Below, in pieces: positions 1-6,797 of a stretch of DNA of 9,928 nt (position 1 is its first letter; each line of letters starts with the position of its first letter). The stretch lies in contig CAMBHM010000041.1 in the NCBI GenBank assembly GCA_945867185.1, positions 1 through 9,928 on the forward strand, written 5' to 3'. The notes beneath the pieces are model-generated. The model had not been told where the DNA came from. It saw only the letters and a program-made list of their open reading frames with translations, and did not search any database. Position numbers and translations under genes: made by a program. This stretch comes from Legionella genomosp. 1. Lineage in GTDB: Bacteria; Pseudomonadota; Gammaproteobacteria; Legionellales; Legionellaceae.

Positions 1-62
1 GGGAGGTGCTGGTGCACTTGATTCAAGAGGTCGCGCACCCGGCGGAACAACCCCATCAGCAT
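1..62 (-). CDS. Start of an unidentified protein, cut by the window edge
   Basis: On the minus strand an ATG at 62-60 lies 9 bases past the stop of the EirA-like gene and opens a frame that stays open to the window edge (20 full codons, starting MLMGLFRRVRDLL). A second in-frame ATG is two codons on. The visible residues are basic and leucine-rich, like the start of an amphipathic helix, and the DNA looks more GC-rich than most of the window. The ribosome binding site is poor. The tight spacing suggests a further member of the same leftward operon, but the fragment is too short to identify and could be chance. Confidence 0.35.
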   Translation of the reverse strand, partial: MLMGLFRRVRDLLNQVHQHL

Positions 63-71
63 TTTTCGGAG

Positions 72-455
72 CTACCGGGATGCTGGATAAAACACGCAAC
101 CTTCACGTTCACCAGTACACTCAAACCCACCTAATGTATCGCGCCAAGCATAGTCAATAGGGGCTGGGATTTTGACATTGACTTGCCACCAAATAGAGTA
201 GTACCCCTCTGTATCCTTATAAGCGCACGTCACCCCACGCCCATACCCCGCTACTAAAATAGTAGCGCGATAAAACTGAGCAGGACTGTTTTTCTTAGGA
301 ACCTGTTCCGAAAAAGGATTGAACTGCCATGGCAACGGAATTTCTCCTTGCTGCAAAGCACCACTATTAGAGTCAGGACAAGTGGTTGGTTGCGCCTGCG
401 CCAATGACACTGTAAACCAAACCACGCATAGCATCTTCCAATTTAATTTTTTCAT
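72..455 (-). CDS. Small secreted cysteine-containing protein, EirA/DUF3757-like (tentative)
   Basis: This 127-residue protein begins with a typical signal peptide (MKKLNWK, then a hydrophobic stretch, AxA cleavage motif at residues 19-21), so it is exported. The mature part has four cysteines (26, 77, 112, 120), enough for two disulfides, and striking conserved-looking blocks: ILVAGYGRGV near 66-75, YSIWWQVNVKIP near 86-97 and DTLGGFECT near 106-114. From memory these resemble small periplasmic proteins of Legionella and Coxiella, annotated as DUF3757-like or as EirA, a protein reported as needed for Dot/Icm type IV secretion in Coxiella. That name is a recognition I could not check. The start at 455 is chosen over an upstream ATG at 536 because it gives the signal peptide, has an AGGT ribosome site 6 bases away, and avoids overlap with the permease gene 25 bases upstream, with which it is probably co-transcribed. 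Confidence 0.7.
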   Translation of the reverse strand: MKKLNWKMLCVVWFTVSLAQAQPTTCPDSNSGALQQGEIPLPWQFNPFSEQVPKKNSPAQFYRATILVAGYGRGVTCAYKDTEGYYSIWWQVNVKIPAPIDYAWRDTLGGFECTGEREGCVFYPASR

Positions 456-480
456 AAAAATACCTAATGTAAAGAGGCAG

Positions 481-1758
481 CTATTTCGACCAGTGCGAGC
501 TTGAGCAAACGCATTCGAAAAAAACATCCTTTCCATCTACGACTTTTTTTTGATGGATAAAAATCAAAAACGGTATAAAGGTGAATGCAAGTAAAAAAGA
601 TAGTTGATAAAGCCCTACCCACCCCACCCATGACTGAACAAAGGCAGCAATAGGTCCTGACACAATTCTAGGAATGGTTGAAATGGCAACCAACATAGAA
701 AACTGTGTGCCAGTATATCGCTTGTCTACTATGCGCATGAATAATGCCACCAGTGCCGTTGAACTCATGCCGGCTGCGAAATTATCACAAACTACGGCGA
801 CTGCCAGTAATGAAACATTTTTACCGGCCATCGCCAGAAGAATAAAGAAAATTTGGGTCAGTGCTTGCAATGATCCAAAGAGAAATAGCGATTTATAAAG
901 CGACCATCGCAATAATAAAATGCCTGCCAATACCCCCCCTAATACGACAGAAGTCACTCCCATGACTTTGTTCACATACCCGACTACATCCAGGGAAAAG
1001 CCAAGCCCCTGGATCAAGAATGGCATCACAATGCCGCTCGAGGTGGTCGTAAAGGCTTCACCCAATTTATAAAAGAATATGAATAAAAATAATGCAAAAA
1101 TACCCTGGCGAGATAATATTTCCTTCAACGGATCTATGAATGCCTGTCCCAATGAAATTTTATTTACAATCGGCATCGATGGTTCTGTGCTCCACAGCGT
1201 GGCTAGCATCCCTAGCACCATCAAAAATCCCATGATTCGATAAGCCATCGCAAAGCCAACATGGGAAGCCATGATAAGCGCTACCCCTCCTGCCATTAAT
1301 AACGCTAATCGATACCCTAATACAGCCAATGACGCGCCTAACGCATGCTCATCGATGGGTAAATATTCTGTTCGGTGCGCATCGATCGCGACATCTTGCG
1401 TTGCTGAACAAGAAGCTAGGAAAAAAGCCAATAGGGCCATCCAGGAGGGTGAAGAGGTTGGCGATAACCATGCCATGGTATTAAAACCCAGCAACAAAAA
1501 AGCCTGCATGACGAGCATCCAGCTGCGACGTTTCCCCAAAGAAAACAGTGTATAGCGATCTAACAAAGGGCCCCACAAGGTTCGGCAGGCATACGGCAAC
1601 CCTAGCAAACTCAATGATCCAGTTGCCCATAAAGACATCCCTGCATTGGAAAACCATGCTTGCAGAGTGCTGCTCAATAAGGCGAGTGGTAGTCCTGAAG
1701 AAAATCCCAGCATAAAAACAATCAAAAGACGTTTGTTCATGGCTTTTAGGCTGATCAT
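481..1758 (-). CDS. ampG: AmpG-type muropeptide permease (MFS)
   Basis: A 425-residue, very hydrophobic major facilitator protein with about 12 membrane segments. AmpG carries anhydromuropeptides released by wall turnover from periplasm to cytoplasm for recycling. Signature blocks include GFSSGLPLAL at 18-27, LWGPLLDRYT at 61-70 followed by GKRRSW, ATQDVAIDAHRTEYLP at 119-134 and TGTQFSML at 349-356, all near the matching E. coli AmpG positions. It is shorter than E. coli AmpG (491). Legionella-type bacteria often carry several AmpG paralogues, so the exact substrate is unsure. The ATG at 1758 has only a weak ribosome site; the good one (GAGGG, 1777-1781) serves a five-codon ORF whose TGA overlaps this ATG. 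An internal ATG at 1740 has no ribosome site. The gene lies downstream of mip behind a strong hairpin and upstream of the EirA-like gene. Confidence 0.85.
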   Translation of the reverse strand: MISLKAMNKRLLIVFMLGFSSGLPLALLSSTLQAWFSNAGMSLWATGSLSLLGLPYACRTLWGPLLDRYTLFSLGKRRSWMLVMQAFLLLGFNTMAWLSPTSSPSWMALLAFFLASCSATQDVAIDAHRTEYLPIDEHALGASLAVLGYRLALLMAGGVALIMASHVGFAMAYRIMGFLMVLGMLATLWSTEPSMPIVNKISLGQAFIDPLKEILSRQGIFALFLFIFFYKLGEAFTTTSSGIVMPFLIQGLGFSLDVVGYVNKVMGVTSVVLGGVLAGILLLRWSLYKSLFLFGSLQALTQIFFILLAMAGKNVSLLAVAVVCDNFAAGMSSTALVALFMRIVDKRYTGTQFSMLVAISTIPRIVSGPIAAFVQSWVGWVGLYQLSFLLAFTFIPFLIFIHQKKVVDGKDVFFECVCSSSHWSK

Positions 1759-1772
1759 GCTCTTTCTTTCAT
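1755..1772 (-). promoter_or_regulatory. Five-codon upstream ORF overlapping the ampG start
   Basis: The minus strand has ATG AAA GAA AGA GCA TGA (MKERA) at 1772-1755. A strong GAGGG ribosome site (1777-1781) lies 4 bases before its ATG, and its TGA overlaps the permease start as ATGA. The permease ATG itself lacks a well-placed ribosome site, so ribosomes may reach it by translational coupling. Seen directly; the role is inferred. Confidence 0.45.
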
Positions 1773-1807
1773 GTAACCCTCACTTCCAACATCGACAGAT
1801 CGAAGCA

Positions 1808-1843
1808 AGAAGACAGGGTGTGGCTGGTGACACCCTGTCTTCT
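1808..1843 (-). terminator. Perfect 14-bp hairpin downstream of mip
   Basis: Arms at 1808-1821 (AGAAGACAGGGTGT) and 1830-1843 are perfect reverse complements around an 8-base loop. The hairpin begins 33 bases past the mip stop. In the mip direction the distal arm ends TCTTCT and continues TTGCTTC, so there is pyrimidine-rich RNA but no real U-run. It probably ends or attenuates mip transcription or protects the mip mRNA 3' end. An imperfect terminator is the most likely reading. Confidence 0.55.
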
Positions 1844-1876
1844 ATACTGTGCGAGGCCTTTAAGAAGAAGTCCTGG

Positions 1877-2569
1877 CTATTTCTTCACGGAAATTAAATG
1901 AATATTAAAGACCAATGTTTCATTGGGCCCAATAGGTCCTCCCACACTGCGAGATCCATAAGCCAAAGCCGCTGGCACATACACCTCCCAGGTTGATCCT
2001 GCGGGCATCAGTTGTAATGCTTCAGTCCATCCTGGAATAACCTGTGATAATTTAAATGTCGCAGGTTTACCAGATTTTTCAGTGCTGTCAAATACGTCAC
2101 CACCAATCAAACGGCCCGTATATTCCACTGTGACCGTATCTTCTTTTCCAGGTTTTGCGCCAGTACCCGCAGTAATCACTTTATATTGCAACCCATCAGC
2201 CAAGGCTACAACACCAGGCTTAACTTTATTTTGAGTAAGGAAAGCTTCGCCCTTAGCCTTGTTTTCTTCAGATTTCTTATTGAATTCAGCAGCGCGTTTG
2301 GCCATTAAATTTTTCTGAAATTGAGCGAGCACGTCTTTCATTTGTTGCTCGGTCAATAATAAAGAGCCCCCCGATAATCCATCCTGAATCCCACGAGCCA
2401 TGATGGTAGCATTCACATCAATCCCTTGGCGTTTGAAGTTTTTACCTAAATCCGAACCAATGCTATAGGACAATTTATCTGTGTCCGTTGTCAGTGCTGG
2501 TGCTTCTGTTGCTGCCATAGACGTCGACATCACAACGCTCATAGCCACCACAGCCAATTTCATCTTCAT
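1877..2569 (-). CDS. mip: Mip-like FKBP-type peptidyl-prolyl cis-trans isomerase
   Basis: This 230-residue protein is a macrophage infectivity potentiator: an exported, dimeric prolyl isomerase of the outer membrane/surface in Legionella. Residues 1-19 form a signal peptide (cleavage near SMA/AT). Residues about 25-115 are the charged helical dimerisation and linker region ([42 protein letters not shown]). Residues about 120-230 are the FKBP domain with the expected pocket residues Y150, F160, D161, V177-I178, W181, Y204 and F221; the [16 protein letters not shown] and [10 protein letters not shown] stretches match remembered Legionella Mip. The ATG at 2569 has an ideal AGGGGA site (2575-2580). 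A good promoter sits directly upstream and predicts a leader of only about a dozen bases. The GT39 gene diverges from the same gap. Confidence 0.96.
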   Translation of the reverse strand: MKMKLAVVAMSVVMSTSMAATEAPALTTDTDKLSYSIGSDLGKNFKRQGIDVNATIMARGIQDGLSGGSLLLTEQQMKDVLAQFQKNLMAKRAAEFNKKSEENKAKGEAFLTQNKVKPGVVALADGLQYKVITAGTGAKPGKEDTVTVEYTGRLIGGDVFDSTEKSGKPATFKLSQVIPGWTEALQLMPAGSTWEVYVPAALAYGSRSVGGPIGPNETLVFNIHLISVKK

Positions 2570-2586
2570 TACAATCCCCTTAGCTT

Positions 2587-2615
2587 TTTATAGACAAACC
2601 CTAAAACACTGTTAA
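2587..2615 (-). promoter_or_regulatory. Sigma70-type promoter of mip
   Basis: On the minus strand a -35 TTAACA (2615-2610, 5/6 to consensus) is followed by a 17-base spacer and a -10 TATAAA (2592-2587, 5/6). The predicted start is near 2580, right at the AGGGGA ribosome site. It overlaps the promoter reading the other way. Confidence 0.65.
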
Positions 2616-2618
2616 AAT
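2591..2618 (+). promoter_or_regulatory. Candidate promoter of the GT39 gene, superimposed on the mip promoter
   Basis: On the plus strand TAGACA (2591-2596, 5/6) is followed by a 16-base spacer and TAAAAT (2613-2618, 5/6). The -35 shares bases with the mip -10, and the -10 shares bases with the mip -35. Predicted start near 2625, giving a leader of about 44 bases. Confidence 0.5.
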
Positions 2619-2668
2619 GGGCGTTCAAAATCCCAGATCATTCTGCCCAATTTCATTTGGAATTACTA

Positions 2669-4162
2669 GTGCTTGACCATCCAAAATATCACATATCCTG
2701 GATCATCGGGTCGCTCATCACCATCAGCCTTTTCATTCGACTCTTTTCACTGGGCTCAACCGATTTACTCGTTGAAGAGGCGTACTATTGGAATTATGCT
2801 GAACATTTGGATTTTGGTTATCTTGATCATCCTCCAATGGTCGCCCTGCTTATCAAAATAAGCACTTTATTATTCGGCACCAACGAATGTGCAGTCCGTA
2901 TCCCTTCCTTCTTCTGCTGGCTACTCACTTGTTTTTTTAGTTTCAAGCTGACTACGCTTATTTCAAAAAAAGCAGGGCCTTATGCTATCTTGTTGCTTTC
3001 TATACTTCCTTTTTTCTTTTTACATGCGTTGATTATAACGCCTGATCAACCTCTTATTGTCTGTTGGTCTGCAACCCTATATTACCTGTATCGCGCACTT
3101 ATCTTAAATCGTACCCAGGCTTGGTATCTTGCAGGCCTTTGGCTAGGTCTTGGCCTCTTATCTAAATATACGATTGGTTTATTGGTTCTCACTACTTTTT
3201 TTTATCTATGTTATATCCCAACGGCACGGAATTGGTTTCTACGTAAAGAACCCTATCTCGCAGTCCTCTTTGCAACACTTCTTTTTACACCCGTCTTATA
3301 TTGGAATGCCACCCATGATTGGATCTCCCTCACCTTCCAAACCACGCGTCGGTTACAGGATACCGTTCACTTCTCTTTTCATCAGTTCCTGGGATTGACT
3401 CTATTTTTCTTAATGCCTGCAGGCATCATCGGCTTATGGGATCTCACCAGACCAGGTCAAAAAAACGCCGACACACTTGAACACAACAAACGATTTCTAA
3501 AAATATATACGATCATTCCTTTGCTTTTTTTTGGAGTATATAGTCTCGCTCACGGACTAAAATTCAATTGGATTGGGCCGTTATTTTTAGCCCTCGTTCC
3601 CTGGCTTGCTTTGCTGATAGAACAAAAAAAGCAGGCAAGAACACATTGGATCATCACAGGAATCTTATTGTTAACATGCTATGGCGCTGCATTATGGGTA
3701 TTAGATTTCTCCAAACCGCCACTACTCTACAAACGATTTTTCAGTAAATTCATTGCCTGGCAGCGTTTTACCCTTCAAATTCATCAAATAGCAGACAACA
3801 TTGCCGCAACCACTCACACCAAGCCTATCATCGTACCGCTGGATCTCTACAACATCGGTAGTGAACTTACTTTTTATCAGGAAAAATTACTCACACATCA
3901 CGACATCGTACAGTCTTACCAAATCGTCGGACGTCATATATTCGGAGAATCCAGTCTGATGTACCAATTTTGGGCGCCAAAGGATTCGGTCTCAGGACAA
4001 ACCGTACTACTGGTTTCCAAAGATGCGCATGATTTTCAAAATGAGATCCTCAAAGCAACCACGTTGACAGCCTCCCCCTTACGTGTGATTTGGGCAGAAA
4101 GCCAAGTCACAGGCACTCCTATTACACCGTATTATTATCAAGTGGTGCGGCTGAAGAAATAG
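2669..4162 (+). CDS. GT39/ArnT-PMT-family membrane glycosyltransferase
   Basis: A roughly 497-residue polytopic membrane protein of the PMT_2 (GT39, ArnT-like) family. Such enzymes move a sugar from a polyprenyl-phosphate carrier onto lipid A, another glycan or protein on the periplasmic side. After a first membrane segment comes the acidic active-site loop LLVEEAYYWNYAE followed by GYLDHPPM (about residues 33-57), then TPDQPL (about 124-129) and GLLSKYT (about 162-168), all family hallmarks. A hydrophilic C-terminal region of about 130 residues follows the last membrane helices. No usable ATG exists near the start: GTG at 2669 is chosen because GGA lies 7 bases upstream, but TTG at 2657 would add four residues. 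The 3' end overlaps the convergent GtrA-fused glycosyltransferase by 41 bases. The sugar and acceptor cannot be read from sequence. Confidence 0.88.
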   Translation: MLDHPKYHISWIIGSLITISLFIRLFSLGSTDLLVEEAYYWNYAEHLDFGYLDHPPMVALLIKISTLLFGTNECAVRIPSFFCWLLTCFFSFKLTTLISKKAGPYAILLLSILPFFFLHALIITPDQPLIVCWSATLYYLYRALILNRTQAWYLAGLWLGLGLLSKYTIGLLVLTTFFYLCYIPTARNWFLRKEPYLAVLFATLLFTPVLYWNATHDWISLTFQTTRRLQDTVHFSFHQFLGLTLFFLMPAGIIGLWDLTRPGQKNADTLEHNKRFLKIYTIIPLLFFGVYSLAHGLKFNWIGPLFLALVPWLALLIEQKKQARTHWIITGILLLTCYGAALWVLDFSKPPLLYKRFFSKFIAWQRFTLQIHQIADNIAATTHTKPIIVPLDLYNIGSELTFYQEKLLTHHDIVQSYQIVGRHIFGESSLMYQFWAPKDSVSGQTVLLVSKDAHDFQNEILKATTLTASPLRVIWAESQVTGTPITPYYYQVVRLKK

Positions 4163-5273
4163 TAGGGTTTTGACGCCAAATCAAGCGAGAATAAATCAAG
4201 TAATTGAGTAGTGATCCTAGAATAATACCACTCAGGAGCGTGATGTTTTCTTGAAGCCCGCCCTGCCCAAAATATTTTAATCCTAAGTGTAACCAATAAC
4301 TCTGCGCACCGACCATCATTAAAGAATACCCAATAAACAAGCCAAGCGATTTAAAACATTGAGCCCTTGTCATAGCCGTTTTGAAAGTAAAGCGATTATT
4401 TAATAAAAAATTATTGACGATGGCTGCAAATATTGCACATTGAGCCGCTTGGATAGGCGGCATCGTTTGGCGCAACACATTATATAAAACACATTGCACT
4501 AGAACCCCAGAAAGCCCCACCAAGCACATTTTCAAATACCCTTGCAGGGCATTAAAACGCAACACGGACAGGACTCGTAACGAGTCGAGAATACTATTAG
4601 TAGGCAGTTTGCTTACGCCTTTTTCCCGATCAACAAAAACAATAGGGTATTCAGCGATACGGGCTTTTTTTCGATGTAACAACCACATCAGTTCAATTTT
4701 ATACGCATAGTGGTTGGATAAAAAAGCGGTGGGCAATACGGTCTCGAGAACCCGCCGATGAGTCATGCGAAAACCGCTGGTAAAATCTTTATATTTTGAT
4801 GTTAAAAACCATCGCGCCACCTTATTTCCAAGCACAGACAACAATTTACGATGCCAACCCCACGCTTTAGGAATACTGCCTCCTATCACATAGCGACTAC
4901 CCACTACTACATCATGAGTCTTCATTTTTTCAAGCATCAACGGGATATAATGCGGTTGATGCGACAAATCCGCATCAAACTCCACCACCAAGTCAGCCGA
5001 CATCTCCTCCAAGGCAAATCGCATGGCTTGTAAATAAGCAGAACCCAATCCCGATTTACTGGGCTCTGTCTGAAGATACAAACGATCATTGGTATCTTGC
5101 ATCGCACGAACACGCGCTGCGGTATCATCTGTTGAGCAGCTATCAAACACAAGCACCTGGACTTCATGCGATACAATAGACGCTATCGTCTGAAACAGGG
5201 CCAACAAGGTGTCTTCAATCACCAATGCCTCATTATAAGTCGGAATGATAATCACTACTTTTTCAATTCGCAT
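4122..5273 (-). CDS. DPM1-like polyprenyl-phosphate glycosyltransferase fused to GtrA domain
   Basis: A 383-residue, two-domain protein. Residues 1 to about 235 are a GT2 (GT-A fold) transferase with PTYNE at 11-15, the nucleotide-binding loop DSCSTDDT at 44-51, the metal-binding DAD at 100-102 followed by LSHQP, GSRYVIGG at 125-132 and a REKGVSK motif near 216-222. This pattern fits the DPM1 group, which attaches mannose, glucose or a similar sugar to polyprenyl phosphate at the cytoplasmic face. Residues about 245-367 are a GtrA-like domain with four membrane helices and the typical LNNRFTF motif, thought to help move the lipid-linked sugar across the membrane. It probably supplies the donor for a GT39 enzyme such as its convergent neighbour. 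The ATG at 5273 has only a weak ribosome site. Confidence 0.9.
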   Translation of the reverse strand: MRIEKVVIIIPTYNEALVIEDTLLALFQTIASIVSHEVQVLVFDSCSTDDTAARVRAMQDTNDRLYLQTEPSKSGLGSAYLQAMRFALEEMSADLVVEFDADLSHQPHYIPLMLEKMKTHDVVVGSRYVIGGSIPKAWGWHRKLLSVLGNKVARWFLTSKYKDFTSGFRMTHRRVLETVLPTAFLSNHYAYKIELMWLLHRKKARIAEYPIVFVDREKGVSKLPTNSILDSLRVLSVLRFNALQGYLKMCLVGLSGVLVQCVLYNVLRQTMPPIQAAQCAIFAAIVNNFLLNNRFTFKTAMTRAQCFKSLGLFIGYSLMMVGAQSYWLHLGLKYFGQGGLQENITLLSGIILGSLLNYLIYSRLIWRQNPTISSAAPLDNNTV

Positions 5274-5308
5274 GCTGATTCAAGTCACTTCATAAAAATA
5301 AGTGGTAG

Positions 5309-5340
5309 ATTATACCTCAATTTTGAGCCCAACGCGTCAA
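5309..5340 (-). promoter_or_regulatory. Candidate promoter of the GT2-GtrA gene
   Basis: A perfect TATAAT lies on the minus strand at 5314-5309, about 36 bases before the start codon. The best -35, TTGACG at 5340-5335 (5/6), is 20 bases away, longer than the usual 16-18, so it may be weak or activator-dependent. A dyad CTCAA-TT-TTGAG (5316-5327) sits inside the spacer and could bind a regulator. Confidence 0.4.
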
Positions 5341-5353
5341 TATTATTTATACT
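5323..5353 (+). promoter_or_regulatory. Weak candidate promoter of xseA
   Basis: TATACT at 5348-5353 matches a -10 in 5/6 positions. The only upstream -35-like sequence is TTGAGC (5323-5328), 19 bases away. The predicted start near 5360 lies just before the leader hairpin at 5362-5380. Confidence 0.35.
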
Positions 5354-5361
5354 TTCACCCC

Positions 5362-5380
5362 GCGTATCCTTTTGATACGC
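5362..5380 (+). repeat. Short perfect hairpin in the xseA leader
   Basis: GCGTATC and GATACGC (7-bp arms) flank a CTTTT loop. No T-run follows, so it is not an intrinsic terminator. If the xseA transcript starts near 5360, the hairpin would cap its 5' end and could slow mRNA decay. It could equally be a protein-binding dyad in DNA. Confidence 0.45.
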
Positions 5381-5410
5381 TATCCTCCTTCCTCACTACC
5401 AAGAGTTATC

Positions 5411-6757
5411 ATGATCCCCTCCCCCCCTGTCCTCTCCGTAACAGAACTCAATCGACATATTCGATCTTGGCTAGAGCATGAAATGGGATCCATTCAAGTA
5501 GAGGGAGAGTTATCTAATGTCAGCAAACCTGCTTCCGGGCACCTTTATTTTACGCTGAAAGATGCCTCAGCACAGGTACGCTGTGTGTATTTTCGCAATC
5601 AACACCGCCATACCAATACCATAAAGGATGGCCAACACGTGGTTGTCCGGGGGAAAGTGAGCCTTTATGAGGCGCGTGGCGATTATCAACTCATTGTAGA
5701 CCTATTAGAGGAAGCAGGTATCGGCAATCTCTATCGTCAATTTGAAGCCCTCAAGATCAAATTGGCAGCCCTTGGTTTATTTGAGATCTCTCGTAAAAAG
5801 CAAATCCCTACCTATCCGCAGTGTATTGGGATCATCACCTCAGCCAATGGGGCTGCCCTCAGTGATATGTTAAGCACCCTGGCTCGCCGTTTCCCAATCG
5901 CAGCTGTCCTGATTTATGCCTCTGAGGTACAAGGTGTAGAGGCCCCTAGGCAATTGATAGAACGTATCGAACAAGCCAACCGAAACAACCGCTGTGATGT
6001 GCTGCTCTTAGCGAGAGGCGGTGGTAGCATCGAAGATTTGTGGGCCTTCAACGACGAACGTTTAGCCCATGCGATTGCCGCAAGTCAGATCCCCATCATT
6101 TCGGGCGTCGGGCATGAAACAGATTTTACCATCTCAGATTTTGTAGCCGATCTCAGGGCCGAAACACCCACTGCAGCCGCCGTGGCCGCAACCCCCAATG
6201 GACTTGAATTATTAACAAGTTTACGCTTTATCGAAACACAACTTCTAAGAGGCATGCTGCGAATCTTAAAAGAAAAACAATGGCAACTGGATAGACATGT
6301 TCAAAAAATCACATCCCCCCATGTCCTCATCAATACCCACAGCCAATCACTCGATTATCACATACGCCATCTCCATCAATCGATTCGTCAAACCATCCTT
6401 AACAAGCAACAGATCCTACAGATGATCCTCCTGCGACTATCCACCCTACATCCTAAACATCAATTGCAACAAATTGCTCTTCAAAGAAACGAATTGGTAC
6501 GCAGACTATTAGAAGCAATCAACAAACATCTACTCTTTCGTAAACAACAATTGACTGAACAACAACTCACGTTATATGCCCTAAGCCCTCTGGCCACACT
6601 CAGCCGAGGCTATGCCATCGTCACGCATCATTCCAGCGTTATCCGATCAACTGACCAAGTACAGCTTGGAGATACCATTACGATCCGTCTTGCCAAAGGC
6701 GAGTTAAAGGGGGACATTATCGCGAGGGATCCCGAGGACACATTACTTGCGATCTAA
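5411..6757 (+). CDS. xseA: Exodeoxyribonuclease VII large subunit
   Basis: A 448-residue protein (E. coli XseA is 456). With several XseB subunits it forms exonuclease VII, which degrades single-stranded DNA from both ends to short oligonucleotides in repair. Residues about 8-100 are the N-terminal OB-fold (LSVTELNRHI, VEGELSNVSKPASGHLYFTLKD). The nuclease domain carries ARGGGSIEDLWAFNDE at 201-216 and SGVGHETDFTISDF at 231-244. D152, R202, H235 and D238 line up with the E. coli residues D155, R205, H238 and D241 that I recall as essential. A long helical region (about 265-395) and a C-terminal LSRGYAIV segment follow. The start at 5411 matches the E. coli N-terminus and has AAGAG 5 bases upstream; a TTG at 5372 would add 13 unlikely residues. 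xseB is not next to it here. Confidence 0.97.
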   Translation: MIPSPPVLSVTELNRHIRSWLEHEMGSIQVEGELSNVSKPASGHLYFTLKDASAQVRCVYFRNQHRHTNTIKDGQHVVVRGKVSLYEARGDYQLIVDLLEEAGIGNLYRQFEALKIKLAALGLFEISRKKQIPTYPQCIGIITSANGAALSDMLSTLARRFPIAAVLIYASEVQGVEAPRQLIERIEQANRNNRCDVLLLARGGGSIEDLWAFNDERLAHAIAASQIPIISGVGHETDFTISDFVADLRAETPTAAAVAATPNGLELLTSLRFIETQLLRGMLRILKEKQWQLDRHVQKITSPHVLINTHSQSLDYHIRHLHQSIRQTILNKQQILQMILLRLSTLHPKHQLQQIALQRNELVRRLLEAINKHLLFRKQQLTEQQLTLYALSPLATLSRGYAIVTHHSSVIRSTDQVQLGDTITIRLAKGELKGDIIARDPEDTLLAI

Positions 6758-6779
6758 AATACAATATGACATATTTTAG
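6754..6779. repeat. AT-rich nested inverted repeat between xseA and the rhomboid gene
   Basis: CTAAAATA (6754-6761, spanning the xseA stop) is the reverse complement of TATTTTAG (6772-6779). Inside lies a second dyad, AATATG-A-CATATT (6763-6775). It has no GC stem and no T-run, so terminator function is unlikely. It could be an operator, or chance in AT-rich DNA. Confidence 0.35.
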
Positions 6780-6797
6780 TACAAAACGAGGCCTTTT

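Noticed and set aside
456..536. Longer EirA-like protein starting at 536
   Set aside because: It would overlap the permease gene by 56 bases, bury the clear signal peptide 27 residues inside the protein, and lacks the good ribosome site seen before 455.
2669..2835. Possible truncation of the GT39 gene because no ATG lies near its start
   Set aside because: The first membrane segment and the acidic active-site loop are intact, and GTG at 2669 (or TTG at 2657) is an acceptable start.
5372..5410. TTG start adding 13 residues to XseA
   Set aside because: The added residues have no counterpart in E. coli XseA, the TTG lies inside the leader hairpin, and the ATG at 5411 has a ribosome site.
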